DNA of 7,619 nt, from positions 1-7,619 of the forward strand of contig DATHDG010000007.1 of assembly GCA_035319125.1 (NCBI GenBank), written 5' to 3'. Each line of letters begins with the position of its first letter. The first letter of the stretch is position 1. The notes beneath the pieces were generated by a model. It saw only the letters and a program-made list of their open reading frames with translations. It did no database searches and had not been told where the DNA came from. The position numbers were made by a program, and so were the translations under genes. Below, piece after piece: positions 1 through 6,516 of the stretch. The DNA is from Fen-1308 sp035319125 (GTDB taxonomy: Bacteria; Nitrospirota; Thermodesulfovibrionia; Thermodesulfovibrionales; Dissulfurispiraceae).

Positions 1-904
1 CAGATGACACCTCGCCTGTTTCGCCGGTTGCCCGATCAGGCAGTCTTAGCCTTAGAACCTCACCTTCTTTGCCGGTCGGCAGTTCTTTGCCGTCATATCT
101 AAGTGAAACACCGCCGGCGTTACCAAGCAGTACATGCATAATTCTCGTTGCTGAAAAGGTCAGGCTTTCACCCGGCTTCATCAGTGCTTCTTTTTTGTTA
201 GAGCCATCGGAGATTACCTGCACCCACGAAGTTTCTGCAGCAGAAATAACAAGTTCGTGAAGCTTTCTTTCAAGCCCAGGCTCCGCAGACTTGGCTTCGT
301 CATTGACTGGAGGAGTCTGCAGGACAGCAGGGCCAGGCACGGTAGCGGTATTTTCAGCCATAGACTGAGGCTGCTGTTGCATCTGTTGAGCTAAAGGACT
401 CACCTGGGATTCCTTTTCGGCATTTCGTGAAGATATAAATTGATATGCCAGGGCTGCAATCACTACAATCAATAGCGACATCTTCCAAATTAAGCCAGAC
501 ATGCCACTTTTACCTTCTACGCGTTGTTTTGGCAGCTCAGAACTGACGCCAGCCTTTTCATATACATGATCCGGTTTTGCAACCGGTTTTTCTTTGGCCT
601 TCTTAATAGAACTGCTCTCAGGCTTTACAGGCTTTTGCTGAATGCGAGATGCATCTGTCATTTCCGCGCTGGCGGCTTTTTTGTCGATATATTTTACATA
701 CGCTATCAGCCCTTCATCGGCAGAAATCCCCAAATGCTTTGCATATTCCCTTATATATCCACGCGCGTAGACTTCTATCGGCAGCTTATCATAATCTTCT
801 TCTTCGATCGCTATGAGCGCGCTTTCTTTAATACGAGTAGCTGCAGCTACATCTGCGATGTTCCAACCAAGTTCTTCTCTTCTTTTCTTAAAAAGCTTCG
901 ACAT
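1..904 (-). CDS. rodZ: RodZ-like helix-turn-helix / DUF4115 membrane protein, C-terminus cut by window edge
   Basis: The frame is open from an ATG at 904 to the left edge, giving 301 codons with no stop, so the last residues are missing. Residues about 4-70 form a RodZ-type helix-turn-helix (HTH_25), with LGWNIADVAAATRIKESAL and the family's LPIEVYARGYIREYAKHLG stretch. A Lys/Pro/Ser-rich linker follows, then one membrane helix at about 137-155, a Gln/Pro-rich periplasmic linker, and a DUF4115-like domain from about 215 (ETSWVQVISDG, GESLTF, GNAGGVSLRYDG). RodZ family members bind MreB through the cytoplasmic HTH and tie the elongation machinery to the inner membrane. The start fits because the HTH begins a few residues after it. 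No Shine-Dalgarno sequence precedes it. The gene is divergent from fabF. Assignment to the RodZ architecture is firm; the cell-shape role is inferred from the family. Confidence 0.88.
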   Translation of the reverse strand, partial: MSKLFKKRREELGWNIADVAAATRIKESALIAIEEEDYDKLPIEVYARGYIREYAKHLGISADEGLIAYVKYIDKKAASAEMTDASRIQQKPVKPESSSIKKAKEKPVAKPDHVYEKAGVSSELPKQRVEGKSGMSGLIWKMSLLIVVIAALAYQFISSRNAEKESQVSPLAQQMQQQPQSMAENTATVPGPAVLQTPPVNDEAKSAEPGLERKLHELVISAAETSWVQVISDGSNKKEALMKPGESLTFSATRIMHVLLGNAGGVSLRYDGKELPTGKEGEVLRLRLPDRATGETGEVSS

Positions 905-964
905 AAATATAACTTAACATACAATCGTGCTGAAATCAAAGGATATTGAAGCAGACCGCATGTT

Positions 965-994
965 TATATATATTCAATGGCGCATTATTGTAAA
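965..994 (-). promoter_or_regulatory. Candidate sigma-70 promoter for rodZ
   Basis: On the minus strand TTTACA (994-989) matches the -35 consensus at five of six bases. It is followed, 16 or 18 bases later, by TATATA (972-967 or 970-965) inside a TATATATAAA run. Transcription would start near 957-960 and give a 5' leader of roughly 55 bases before the rodZ ATG. This is a pattern match only; an AT-rich intergenic region can produce such matches by chance. Confidence 0.5.
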
Positions 995-1001
995 CCTGGC
1001 A

Positions 1002-1010
1002 TGATATAAT
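1002..1010 (+). promoter_or_regulatory. Consensus extended -10 promoter for fabF
   Basis: The bases TGATATAAT contain a perfect -10 hexamer, TATAAT (1005-1010), preceded by the extended -10 TG at 1002-1003. No good -35 lies 16-18 bases upstream, which is typical of extended -10 promoters. The expected start is about position 1016-1018, directly before the fabF ATG at 1019, so the transcript would be leaderless or nearly so. There is no Shine-Dalgarno sequence before this ATG, which agrees with that reading. Confidence 0.55.
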
Positions 1011-1018
1011 AGTTGACA

Positions 1019-2230
1019 ATGAACAAAGTAGCCATAACCGGCATCGGGTCAGTAACACCATTAGGCAACTCCTTCACTGAATCCTGGAACTCTATCAAAG
1101 CAGGCATTTCAGGCATTCGCTCTTGCAAAAAAGTCCCCTTTCATAATGGCAAAGCCTGTCCTGCCGGAGAAATCGGCCATCTGATAGCAGATCGATACTT
1201 TACAGCTAAAGAATTGCAACATATTGACCCCTTTTCACTTTATGCGGTCGCAGCCGCTTCAGAGGCATTCAGCTCTTCAGGATTAGCCCAAATGCATAGA
1301 GATGAATTTGTCAAAACAGGTGTGGTTGTTGGATCAAGCCGTGGCGGGATTACTACTTTGGAGAGGGCATGCCTAAAGAGAGCCAGGTCCAGGCTCTCTC
1401 CGCATTTAATGCCTGCTACTACGGTAAGCGCTGCGTCATTTCACATCGCTGCAAAGCTTGGAGTCAATGGTCACTGTATAGGTATCTCCAATGCATGTAC
1501 TTCAGGCACGATAGCAATTGGAGAAGCCTTCAGGATGATACGGTCCGGACTGGCTTCAACAGTTATTGCCGGTGGTACTGAAGCACCGCTTTGCTCGCTA
1601 TGTTTTCAAGGGTATGCGTCAGCAGGTGCACTGTCATTCTCGGCGCCTGACTGCGCTTGCCGCCCTTTCGACAGGAACAGAGATGGATTCGTACTTTCTG
1701 AGGGTGCAACTATGCTGGTTCTGGAAAATATGCAAACGGCTCTGAAAAGAGGGGCAGTTGTCTACGGAGAGATAATCGGATACAGCAGTACGTGCGATGG
1801 GTCACATCAGACCAAGCCGTCTATCAGTGGTGAAATAAGAGCGATGAAAGAAGCTCTATCCGATGCTGGAATGTCTGCGGCTGATGTTGATTTCATCAGT
1901 GCTCATGGAACATCCACGCAGCTGGGCGACGCGGCAGAGGCTGCTGCAATCAGCGATGTATTTGGAGGGCATCAGGTGCCGGTCAGTTCGATAAAGTCTA
2001 TGACAGGGCACATGCTTGCTGCTTCAGGCGCATTCGAAATCTCCTGCAGTGCGATGGCTTTAAAGGAGGGATTAATTCCTGCGACTATCAATACTGTCGA
2101 TATAGATCCTGAATGCAACATAAATATAGTCAAGTCAAGCGTGCATGCTGAAATAAAAACCGCCATAGCCAATTCCTTTGGCTTTGGCGGAATGAACTCG
2201 GTGCTCGTACTGAGAAAATCTTTATCCTAA
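1019..2230 (+). CDS. fabF: Beta-ketoacyl-ACP synthase II (FabF/KAS II family)
   Basis: This 403-residue enzyme has the full thiolase-fold synthase signature and should condense malonyl-ACP with an acyl-ACP in cytoplasmic fatty-acid elongation. The N-terminus MNKVAITGIGSVTPLGNS is typical of the family. The nucleophile is Cys160 (SNACTSGTIAIGEA). The catalytic histidines are His296 (SAHGTST) and His335 (SMTGH), with Lys330 and Glu307 at the expected places and a closing NSFGFGGMNS glycine loop. RPFDRNRDGFVLSEGA is also conserved. ATG 1019 is preferred over TTG 1013 because it matches the family start and an in-frame TAG lies at 1010-1012. The residue five after the nucleophile, often His, is Ile here. 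No acp, fabG or other lipid gene is adjacent, so a specialised synthase for another lipid or polyketide is possible. The family call is very firm; housekeeping FabF is likely but not proven. Confidence 0.93.
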   Translation: MNKVAITGIGSVTPLGNSFTESWNSIKAGISGIRSCKKVPFHNGKACPAGEIGHLIADRYFTAKELQHIDPFSLYAVAAASEAFSSSGLAQMHRDEFVKTGVVVGSSRGGITTLERACLKRARSRLSPHLMPATTVSAASFHIAAKLGVNGHCIGISNACTSGTIAIGEAFRMIRSGLASTVIAGGTEAPLCSLCFQGYASAGALSFSAPDCACRPFDRNRDGFVLSEGATMLVLENMQTALKRGAVVYGEIIGYSSTCDGSHQTKPSISGEIRAMKEALSDAGMSAADVDFISAHGTSTQLGDAAEAAAISDVFGGHQVPVSSIKSMTGHMLAASGAFEISCSAMALKEGLIPATINTVDIDPECNINIVKSSVHAEIKTAIANSFGFGGMNSVLVLRKSLS

Positions 2231-2258
2231 TCTTGCAAAGAGTATTGATGGATAAAGA
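2219..2258 (-). terminator. Probable intrinsic terminator at the convergent junction
   Basis: A perfect 9-base inverted repeat, TCTTTATCC (2219-2227) and GGATAAAGA (2250-2258), encloses a 22-base loop that itself contains TCTT-GCA-AAGA (2231-2241). Read on the minus strand, the second arm runs directly into TTTTCTC (2218-2212), the layout of a rho-independent terminator for the leftward polysaccharide operon. Read on the plus strand the U-tract is absent, so termination of fabF here is less certain. The stem is AT-rich with a large loop, so it may be weak. The element overlaps the fabF stop codon. Confidence 0.45.
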
Positions 2259-2264
2259 CCGACT

Positions 2265-3479
2265 CTAAAAATGATATGCCACGCTAGCCTTGCCGATATT
2301 GTCGTTATAGTTAAAAGAATCAATGTCCGACTTTCTTATGACGTATTGATAGCCGACATCTACGGTAACAGGCCTGGTCGGCTGCCATTTAATGCCGGTG
2401 CTTAGTTCATTAATCCTGTCGGTTCTTTTTGAAACATCTATATTGGGCATATTTTTGAAGCTTTTCCAGTAGTACTTGTCGGAGATGTTCGCTTTCGTCT
2501 TTTCTGTTATATCGTAGGTTAGGCCTCCGCCTATCGAGTTTGTCACACTATATGTTCTAAAGGGATCGATTTCCTCATACAACAATCTTTCAGCATTTAT
2601 CAGCAGTACCAATTTGGCAGTAATGCCGTAAGCAACTTCAGCATTTCCTATAATTCCGTCAAAATCTCTTTGCGATGCTTCCCTGTGTTTGCGCTCCAGA
2701 TAACCTATGTAAGCCGATATGGTTGTCTTGGGTGTGAAAGTCTTGCTAACTCCAAATCGGATAGAATCCGAAGTGCTGTTATTGTTGATCGACTCAGCGC
2801 CAAGCAGCATATCCTCTTTATATCTTGTGTATTCTCTCTGTATTGTCGAATATACCTTCATGGTCGTTGACACCTTATACGTAAGCGTCCCGGCATATCG
2901 ATCGACAGAGTATTCATTGCCGCTATATACAGGAAGCGAATAAGAAACTTTCTCTTTTTGATATGACCCCGCAAGCTCGAACCCAGCAGGCATTTCATAG
3001 CTGATTATCATGCCGCCGCTGACATCGGTAGTTTTATTCAGACCTATGTTTTGGTAATCTTCTCTTAGTTCCGGTCTCTTGACATACGAGCCGAGTAAGT
3101 TGATCTTCAACCTGTCTACCAGCGATAAAAGAATATTGCCGCTTGCGAGATCCGCGCTTGAATTCTGACTGCTATAATGCTCATATCGCATGAAATCTTT
3201 CTTAAGGGTAAGATTTAATTCCTGCTGGCTAATGAGATAATGCACATCAGTTCCCACCGACAGGATCGCAATGAAATCTCCCATCCTGGAGTCGTCTCCG
3301 GTTATGGCTCTCAACTGGTCTTTGTCTTTCACCCTGAAAATATTGCTGTCATACATGCCGGTAAGAGAGGCAAATGGCTTGATAGTATCTCCGATAATAT
3401 CTGCTTTGGCATAGTCCACAGCGAAGATGAGGCAAACCACAGCCATCCCAAGTTGAAGTAAAATACCGTTCCTTTTCAT
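2265..3479 (-). CDS. Outer-membrane beta-barrel protein of polysaccharide-locus type (BBP2_2-like)
   Basis: The 404-residue product starts with a Sec signal peptide: basic MKRNG, a hydrophobic core, then AKA before Asp27 as the likely cleavage site. The mature protein is dominated by alternating hydrophobic/polar stretches rich in Tyr, Thr and Lys, and ends in VAYHF, a C-terminal Phe expected for insertion by the BAM machinery. An early Y-DSNIFR motif (in GMYDSNIFRVKD) is characteristic of the putative beta-barrel porin 2 family (BBP2_2, PF10082), often found in exopolysaccharide and exosortase-linked loci. ATG 3479 is chosen because the signal peptide begins there and GGGGTG sits 6 bases upstream; a GTG at 3488 would add three residues and overlap the preceding gene. 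It lies 2 bases after the sugar phosphotransferase stop, so the two are almost certainly co-transcribed. A role in moving or anchoring polysaccharide at the outer membrane is inferred from context. Confidence 0.78.
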   Translation of the reverse strand: MKRNGILLQLGMAVVCLIFAVDYAKADIIGDTIKPFASLTGMYDSNIFRVKDKDQLRAITGDDSRMGDFIAILSVGTDVHYLISQQELNLTLKKDFMRYEHYSSQNSSADLASGNILLSLVDRLKINLLGSYVKRPELREDYQNIGLNKTTDVSGGMIISYEMPAGFELAGSYQKEKVSYSLPVYSGNEYSVDRYAGTLTYKVSTTMKVYSTIQREYTRYKEDMLLGAESINNNSTSDSIRFGVSKTFTPKTTISAYIGYLERKHREASQRDFDGIIGNAEVAYGITAKLVLLINAERLLYEEIDPFRTYSVTNSIGGGLTYDITEKTKANISDKYYWKSFKNMPNIDVSKRTDRINELSTGIKWQPTRPVTVDVGYQYVIRKSDIDSFNYNDNIGKASVAYHF

Positions 3480-3481
3480 AT

Positions 3482-4894
3482 TTAGCACCCCGTTCCTTTT
3501 ATAACAGCCAGAAATGTTCTTGCCATGATTCTGAAATCAAGCCCAAAAGACCAGTTGTCTATATATTCGAGATCCAGCTTCATCCAATGATAAAAATCGC
3601 TGTCATTTCGTGCTTTCACCTCGTGGATGCATGTTAACCCGGGCCTCATGCTCAGACGCCGTCTCTGCCAGCGCTCATAACGTTCAACCTCGGAAGGTAG
3701 CGGGGGTCTGGGCCCAACCAGCGACATATCCCCCTTAAATATGTTTATTAACTGCGGAAGTTCATCAAGGCTGGTTCGCCGAAGCAATCTTCCAACATAT
3801 GTGATGCGCGGATCGTTTTTGATTTTGAAGACCGGCCCCTCCAGCTCATTAAGCCGTTTAAGTTCAGCTATCCTCTTCTCGGCATCAACAACCATAGTTC
3901 TGAACTTCAGTATGTTGAATTGACGCCCATTCAGGCCACAGCGAACCTGCTTGAAAAAAACGGGACCCCTCGATGTTATTTTTATTGCCAATGCAATCAG
4001 AATAAAAAACGGAGACAGCAAGATAAGGCCTGATGCTGCCCCTATCATGTCTAATCCGCGCTTCATCGAACGGGCTGACAGATTGTAAGGCGTTGAATCA
4101 AAAGTTAACAGAGGCCAGCCATGCATATCTCTCACTATTGGTTTGGCAATATCTGTTTCAAAAAAATCAATTGCAACCGTCGCCCTTACCCCAACCTTCT
4201 CGCAAATTTTAATATATTCCTCAAGGCTGTCCAGCCACTTTCTCGGCAGCATAAAGACTACCTCATCCACGACTTCCTCATCAAGTATGCGAGCCAGGTC
4301 GTCGAATGTACCGATCACTCGGCTATTGCATACATGTTTCCCCAGCATTTCTTTTTCATCGATCAGGCCATGAATCTTTATACCCCAATCGGGATTGGTT
4401 TCAATAGAACGGACAAACCTGCCCGCTCTCTTGCCAGATCCTACTATGAGCATTTCCCTGAAGTTAAAACCCCTGCGCCGCATTCTCCTGAGTAAAAGTA
4501 TTACCGACCACTTTTCAATGCCCAGGAGAATAACCGTCGAGGCAAAAAGTATCAAGATAAATGCGCGTGATAGAAAATAAAGCTTCAGCAGAAAAGCCGT
4601 AGTCGAGAATACCAGAGTCGCAGCCAGGGATGCCTCAAACAATGCCCAGAATATTCTGCTTAAAGTCTTTTCCCTCATTGACTGATAAACACCGAAGGCC
4701 CTCAACATGACGATCCATAGAGGTATTATAAAAGCCATGACTACGGAATATTCTGAAAAAGGCGGCATCTCCTGCAGAAAATCAAGATCAAGATTGTCTC
4801 TGAGCATATACGCAACAATAAATGAAATGCAGACAATCACTGCATCTATTGCAATCGCCGTTTTATGAATCAGCCATTCCTGTTCTTTAAGCAT
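3482..4894 (-). CDS. Exopolysaccharide polyprenyl glycosylphosphotransferase (WbaP/WcaJ/EpsE type priming enzyme)
   Basis: This 470-residue inner-membrane enzyme should transfer a sugar-1-phosphate from a UDP-sugar to undecaprenyl phosphate, the first step of repeat-unit assembly. Four N-terminal membrane helices lie at about 12-31, 48-70, 84-104 and 107-125. A Rossmann-like CoA-binding-type domain begins with MLIVGSGKRAGRF (148-160). The catalytic bacterial sugar transferase domain starts at MKRGLDMIGAASG (277-289) with its membrane-inserted helix, followed by KFRTM (330-334), TSLDELPQLINI (374-385) with the Asp377-Glu378 pair, and SLVGPRPPLP. The full-length architecture matches the TIGR03025 family. 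ATG 4894 is supported by GGAG (4903-4900) five bases upstream. The donor sugar (glucose, galactose or another) cannot be read from the sequence. Confidence 0.93.
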   Translation of the reverse strand: MLKEQEWLIHKTAIAIDAVIVCISFIVAYMLRDNLDLDFLQEMPPFSEYSVVMAFIIPLWIVMLRAFGVYQSMREKTLSRIFWALFEASLAATLVFSTTAFLLKLYFLSRAFILILFASTVILLGIEKWSVILLLRRMRRRGFNFREMLIVGSGKRAGRFVRSIETNPDWGIKIHGLIDEKEMLGKHVCNSRVIGTFDDLARILDEEVVDEVVFMLPRKWLDSLEEYIKICEKVGVRATVAIDFFETDIAKPIVRDMHGWPLLTFDSTPYNLSARSMKRGLDMIGAASGLILLSPFFILIALAIKITSRGPVFFKQVRCGLNGRQFNILKFRTMVVDAEKRIAELKRLNELEGPVFKIKNDPRITYVGRLLRRTSLDELPQLINIFKGDMSLVGPRPPLPSEVERYERWQRRRLSMRPGLTCIHEVKARNDSDFYHWMKLDLEYIDNWSFGLDFRIMARTFLAVIKGTGC

Positions 4895-5068
4895 ACTTGC
4901 TCCAGATTAAGTTAGATTCTTTGGGGGAAAAAATATATTCACAAATAATATTTGCGTTGAAACAGGTTGGATACAGGCAAGACTAAGAAAAGTACTGAAT
5001 CAAGAAAGTAAGCGCGTTCTCATTGTTCAGGATCGCCTATTGCTCATGGAAAATTATTCCCAATATGG
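4895..5068. promoter_or_regulatory. 174-base spacer between rfbD and the priming enzyme gene; probable promoter region
   Basis: This is the only sizeable gap among the leftward genes. It is AT-rich in its left half, holding AAATATTATTTG and a TATATTTTTTCCCCC run on the minus strand, with possible -10 hexamers TATTAT and TATATT. No convincing -35 is paired with them at 16-18 bases. I see no open frame longer than a few codons and no strong terminator after rfbD. A start site for the phosphotransferase/beta-barrel pair is plausible from position only. Confidence 0.3.
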
Positions 5069-5971
5069 TTAAGTAAACGATCGTTTAATTTCAGCCATGC
5101 CTAGCTTTAGGCATTGTTCCCATGATGGGATATGCACATCAAGCAACTTATTAATTTTGCTATTCGCCAGAAGTGAATATTTTGGCCTCATCGCTTTAGT
5201 AAGATAAGCGTCAGACGGTATTGGAGTGACAGTCGGAAGTGTTTCGACCGGCATAAGCTTCTGAGCCATTGCTTCATTAAATATGGCTTTTGCAAAACCG
5301 CACCAACTCGTTGAGCCAGATGCGGTCAAATTATACAAACCATACGGCTCAACATTCTGCTTTTCCAATAAAACAGTCTTTGCAATGGTTATGGATGTAA
5401 TCTCTGCTATTAAACGGCTCCATGTCGGCGAACCAACCTGATCATCGACAATTTTCAGTTCCTTGCGTTCTTTGGCAAGTCTCATCATAGTCAAAAGAAA
5501 GTTTTGTCCACGTGCACCGTAGACCCAGCTCGTGCGAAAAATAAAGTGCTTGCAGCCGCTTGCCTGTATAGCCAGATCGCCAGCAAGCTTGGTGCGACCA
5601 TAGGCATTCAATGGATTTGGTTCGTCAGTTTCTGTGTATGGCTCCTTCTTCATGCCGTCAAAGACATAATCCGTGGAATAATGAATGAGGATCGAATCTT
5701 GTTTTTTCGCCTCCGCTGCTATAACCGCAGGAGCGTCAGCATTAACAACGTATGCAAGCTGTTCCTCATCCTCCGCCTTATCGACAGCAGTATAGGCGGC
5801 AGCATTTGCGATTATACCCGGCTTGATTTCACGTATCAGATTCCGAAGAGTATCGGGATGAGAATAATCTATATCAGGATAATCCAGCGCGATAATATCT
5901 CCCAGAGGAAGCATGGAACGATTCAGTTCCCAACCAACCTGTCCATTTTTCCCAAGGATAAGTATTTTCAT
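5069..5971 (-). CDS. rfbD: dTDP-4-dehydrorhamnose reductase
   Basis: This is the last enzyme of dTDP-L-rhamnose synthesis (RmlD), reducing dTDP-4-keto-L-rhamnose with NAD(P)H in the cytoplasm. At 300 residues it is the usual family length. The nucleotide-binding loop is GKNGQVG (7-13). NAAAYTAVDKAEDE follows at about 56-69. The short-chain dehydrogenase catalytic set is Thr100 within HYSTDYVFDG and Tyr124-x3-Lys128 in NAYGRTK. FRTSWVYG (145-152), DDQVGSPTW (176-184) and the late RPKYSLL motif (262-268) complete the family pattern. The start ATG overlaps the rfbC stop in an ATGA (5971-5968), and GAGG lies about 7 bases upstream, so translation is coupled to rfbC. It is the last gene of the rhamnose block. 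Confidence 0.96.
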   Translation of the reverse strand: MKILILGKNGQVGWELNRSMLPLGDIIALDYPDIDYSHPDTLRNLIREIKPGIIANAAAYTAVDKAEDEEQLAYVVNADAPAVIAAEAKKQDSILIHYSTDYVFDGMKKEPYTETDEPNPLNAYGRTKLAGDLAIQASGCKHFIFRTSWVYGARGQNFLLTMMRLAKERKELKIVDDQVGSPTWSRLIAEITSITIAKTVLLEKQNVEPYGLYNLTASGSTSWCGFAKAIFNEAMAQKLMPVETLPTVTPIPSDAYLTKAMRPKYSLLANSKINKLLDVHIPSWEQCLKLGMAEIKRSFT

Positions 5972-6513
5972 TCAAAGACCTCGGCTTCTTTGAAGGAAAT
6001 CCCGGCGGCATCTTTGGCGGCAAGAATCGGCTGCTCCCCGCACGGCCAGGCAATGGCAAGCTGCGCGTCATTCCAGATAATAGTGCGTTCATATTGAGGC
6101 GCATAGTAGTCGGTTGTCTTGTAGAGAAATTCGGCATACTCGGATAGTACGAGAAACCCATGGGCAAACCCCTCGGGTATCCAAATCTGTCGCTTGTTAT
6201 CTGCGGAAAGATGAATACCCATCCATTTGCCAAACGTTGAAGAGGACCTGCGAATGTCAACTGCCACGTCAAAGACCTCACCGAGTGTCACGCTGACAAG
6301 CTTGCCCTGAGGCTGCTTGATTTGATAATGCAGGCCGCGCAGCACCCCTTTTCGCGAACGTGAATAATTGTCCTGTACGAAGGTTCTTCGAAGCCCTGTC
6401 GCATTTTCAAAGCGCATCTGATTGAAAGATTCAAAGAAGAATCCACGCTCATCGCCAAATACTTTCGGCTCAAATATTAAAATATCTGGTATATTGGTTT
6501 TGATTACATTCAT
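5968..6513 (-). CDS. rfbC: dTDP-4-dehydrorhamnose 3,5-epimerase
   Basis: This cupin-fold enzyme (RmlC) inverts C3 and C5 of dTDP-4-keto-6-deoxyglucose. The 181-residue length is normal. The opening FGDERGFFFESFN (19-31), VQDNYSRS, and VLRGLHYQ with catalytic His62 are present. Other expected elements are PQGKLVSVTLGEVFDVAVDIR, WIPEGFAHGF with His118, Tyr131 in FLYKTTDYY, and AAKD with Asp168, the partner of the catalytic His in the family. It begins 3 bases after the rfbA stop without a clear Shine-Dalgarno sequence, suggesting re-initiation by terminating ribosomes. Its stop overlaps the rfbD start by 4 bases. Confidence 0.96.
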   Translation of the reverse strand: MNVIKTNIPDILIFEPKVFGDERGFFFESFNQMRFENATGLRRTFVQDNYSRSRKGVLRGLHYQIKQPQGKLVSVTLGEVFDVAVDIRRSSSTFGKWMGIHLSADNKRQIWIPEGFAHGFLVLSEYAEFLYKTTDYYAPQYERTIIWNDAQLAIAWPCGEQPILAAKDAAGISFKEAEVFE

Positions 6514-6516
6514 AAA

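Noticed and set aside
232..246. Near-palindrome TTTCTGC-A-GCAGAAA in the rodZ 3' part
   Set aside because: It has a single-base centre so cannot fold well as a hairpin, and it falls inside conserved DUF4115 coding sequence with no promoter context.
524..949. A 141-codon plus-strand open frame opposite rodZ
   Set aside because: The minus-strand frame has a clear RodZ architecture over the same bases; the plus-strand translation is rich in Phe, Tyr, Arg and Cys as expected from a reverse shadow.
1013..1018. A perfect -35 hexamer TTGACA immediately before the fabF ATG
   Set aside because: No acceptable -10 follows 16-18 bases downstream, and a promoter there would start transcription inside the fabF coding region.
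3480..3488. Upstream GTG start adding three residues to the beta-barrel protein
   Set aside because: It would overlap the phosphotransferase stop and spoil the placement of the GGGGTG ribosome-binding site, while ATG 3479 starts exactly at the signal peptide.
5049..5064. Short imperfect hairpin just after rfbD as a possible terminator
   Set aside because: The six-pair stem includes a G-U pair, is AT-rich, and is not followed by a T-tract on the minus strand.
5504..6097. A 197-codon plus-strand open frame antisense to rfbD and rfbC
   Set aside because: It lies wholly opposite two genes with complete family motifs, its translation resembles no protein I know, and it has low-complexity shadow composition.
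5874..6281. A second minus-strand open frame overlapping rfbC in another frame
   Set aside because: The overlapping rfbC frame has every catalytic residue of RmlC, and this alternative frame shows no recognisable motif or ribosome-binding site.
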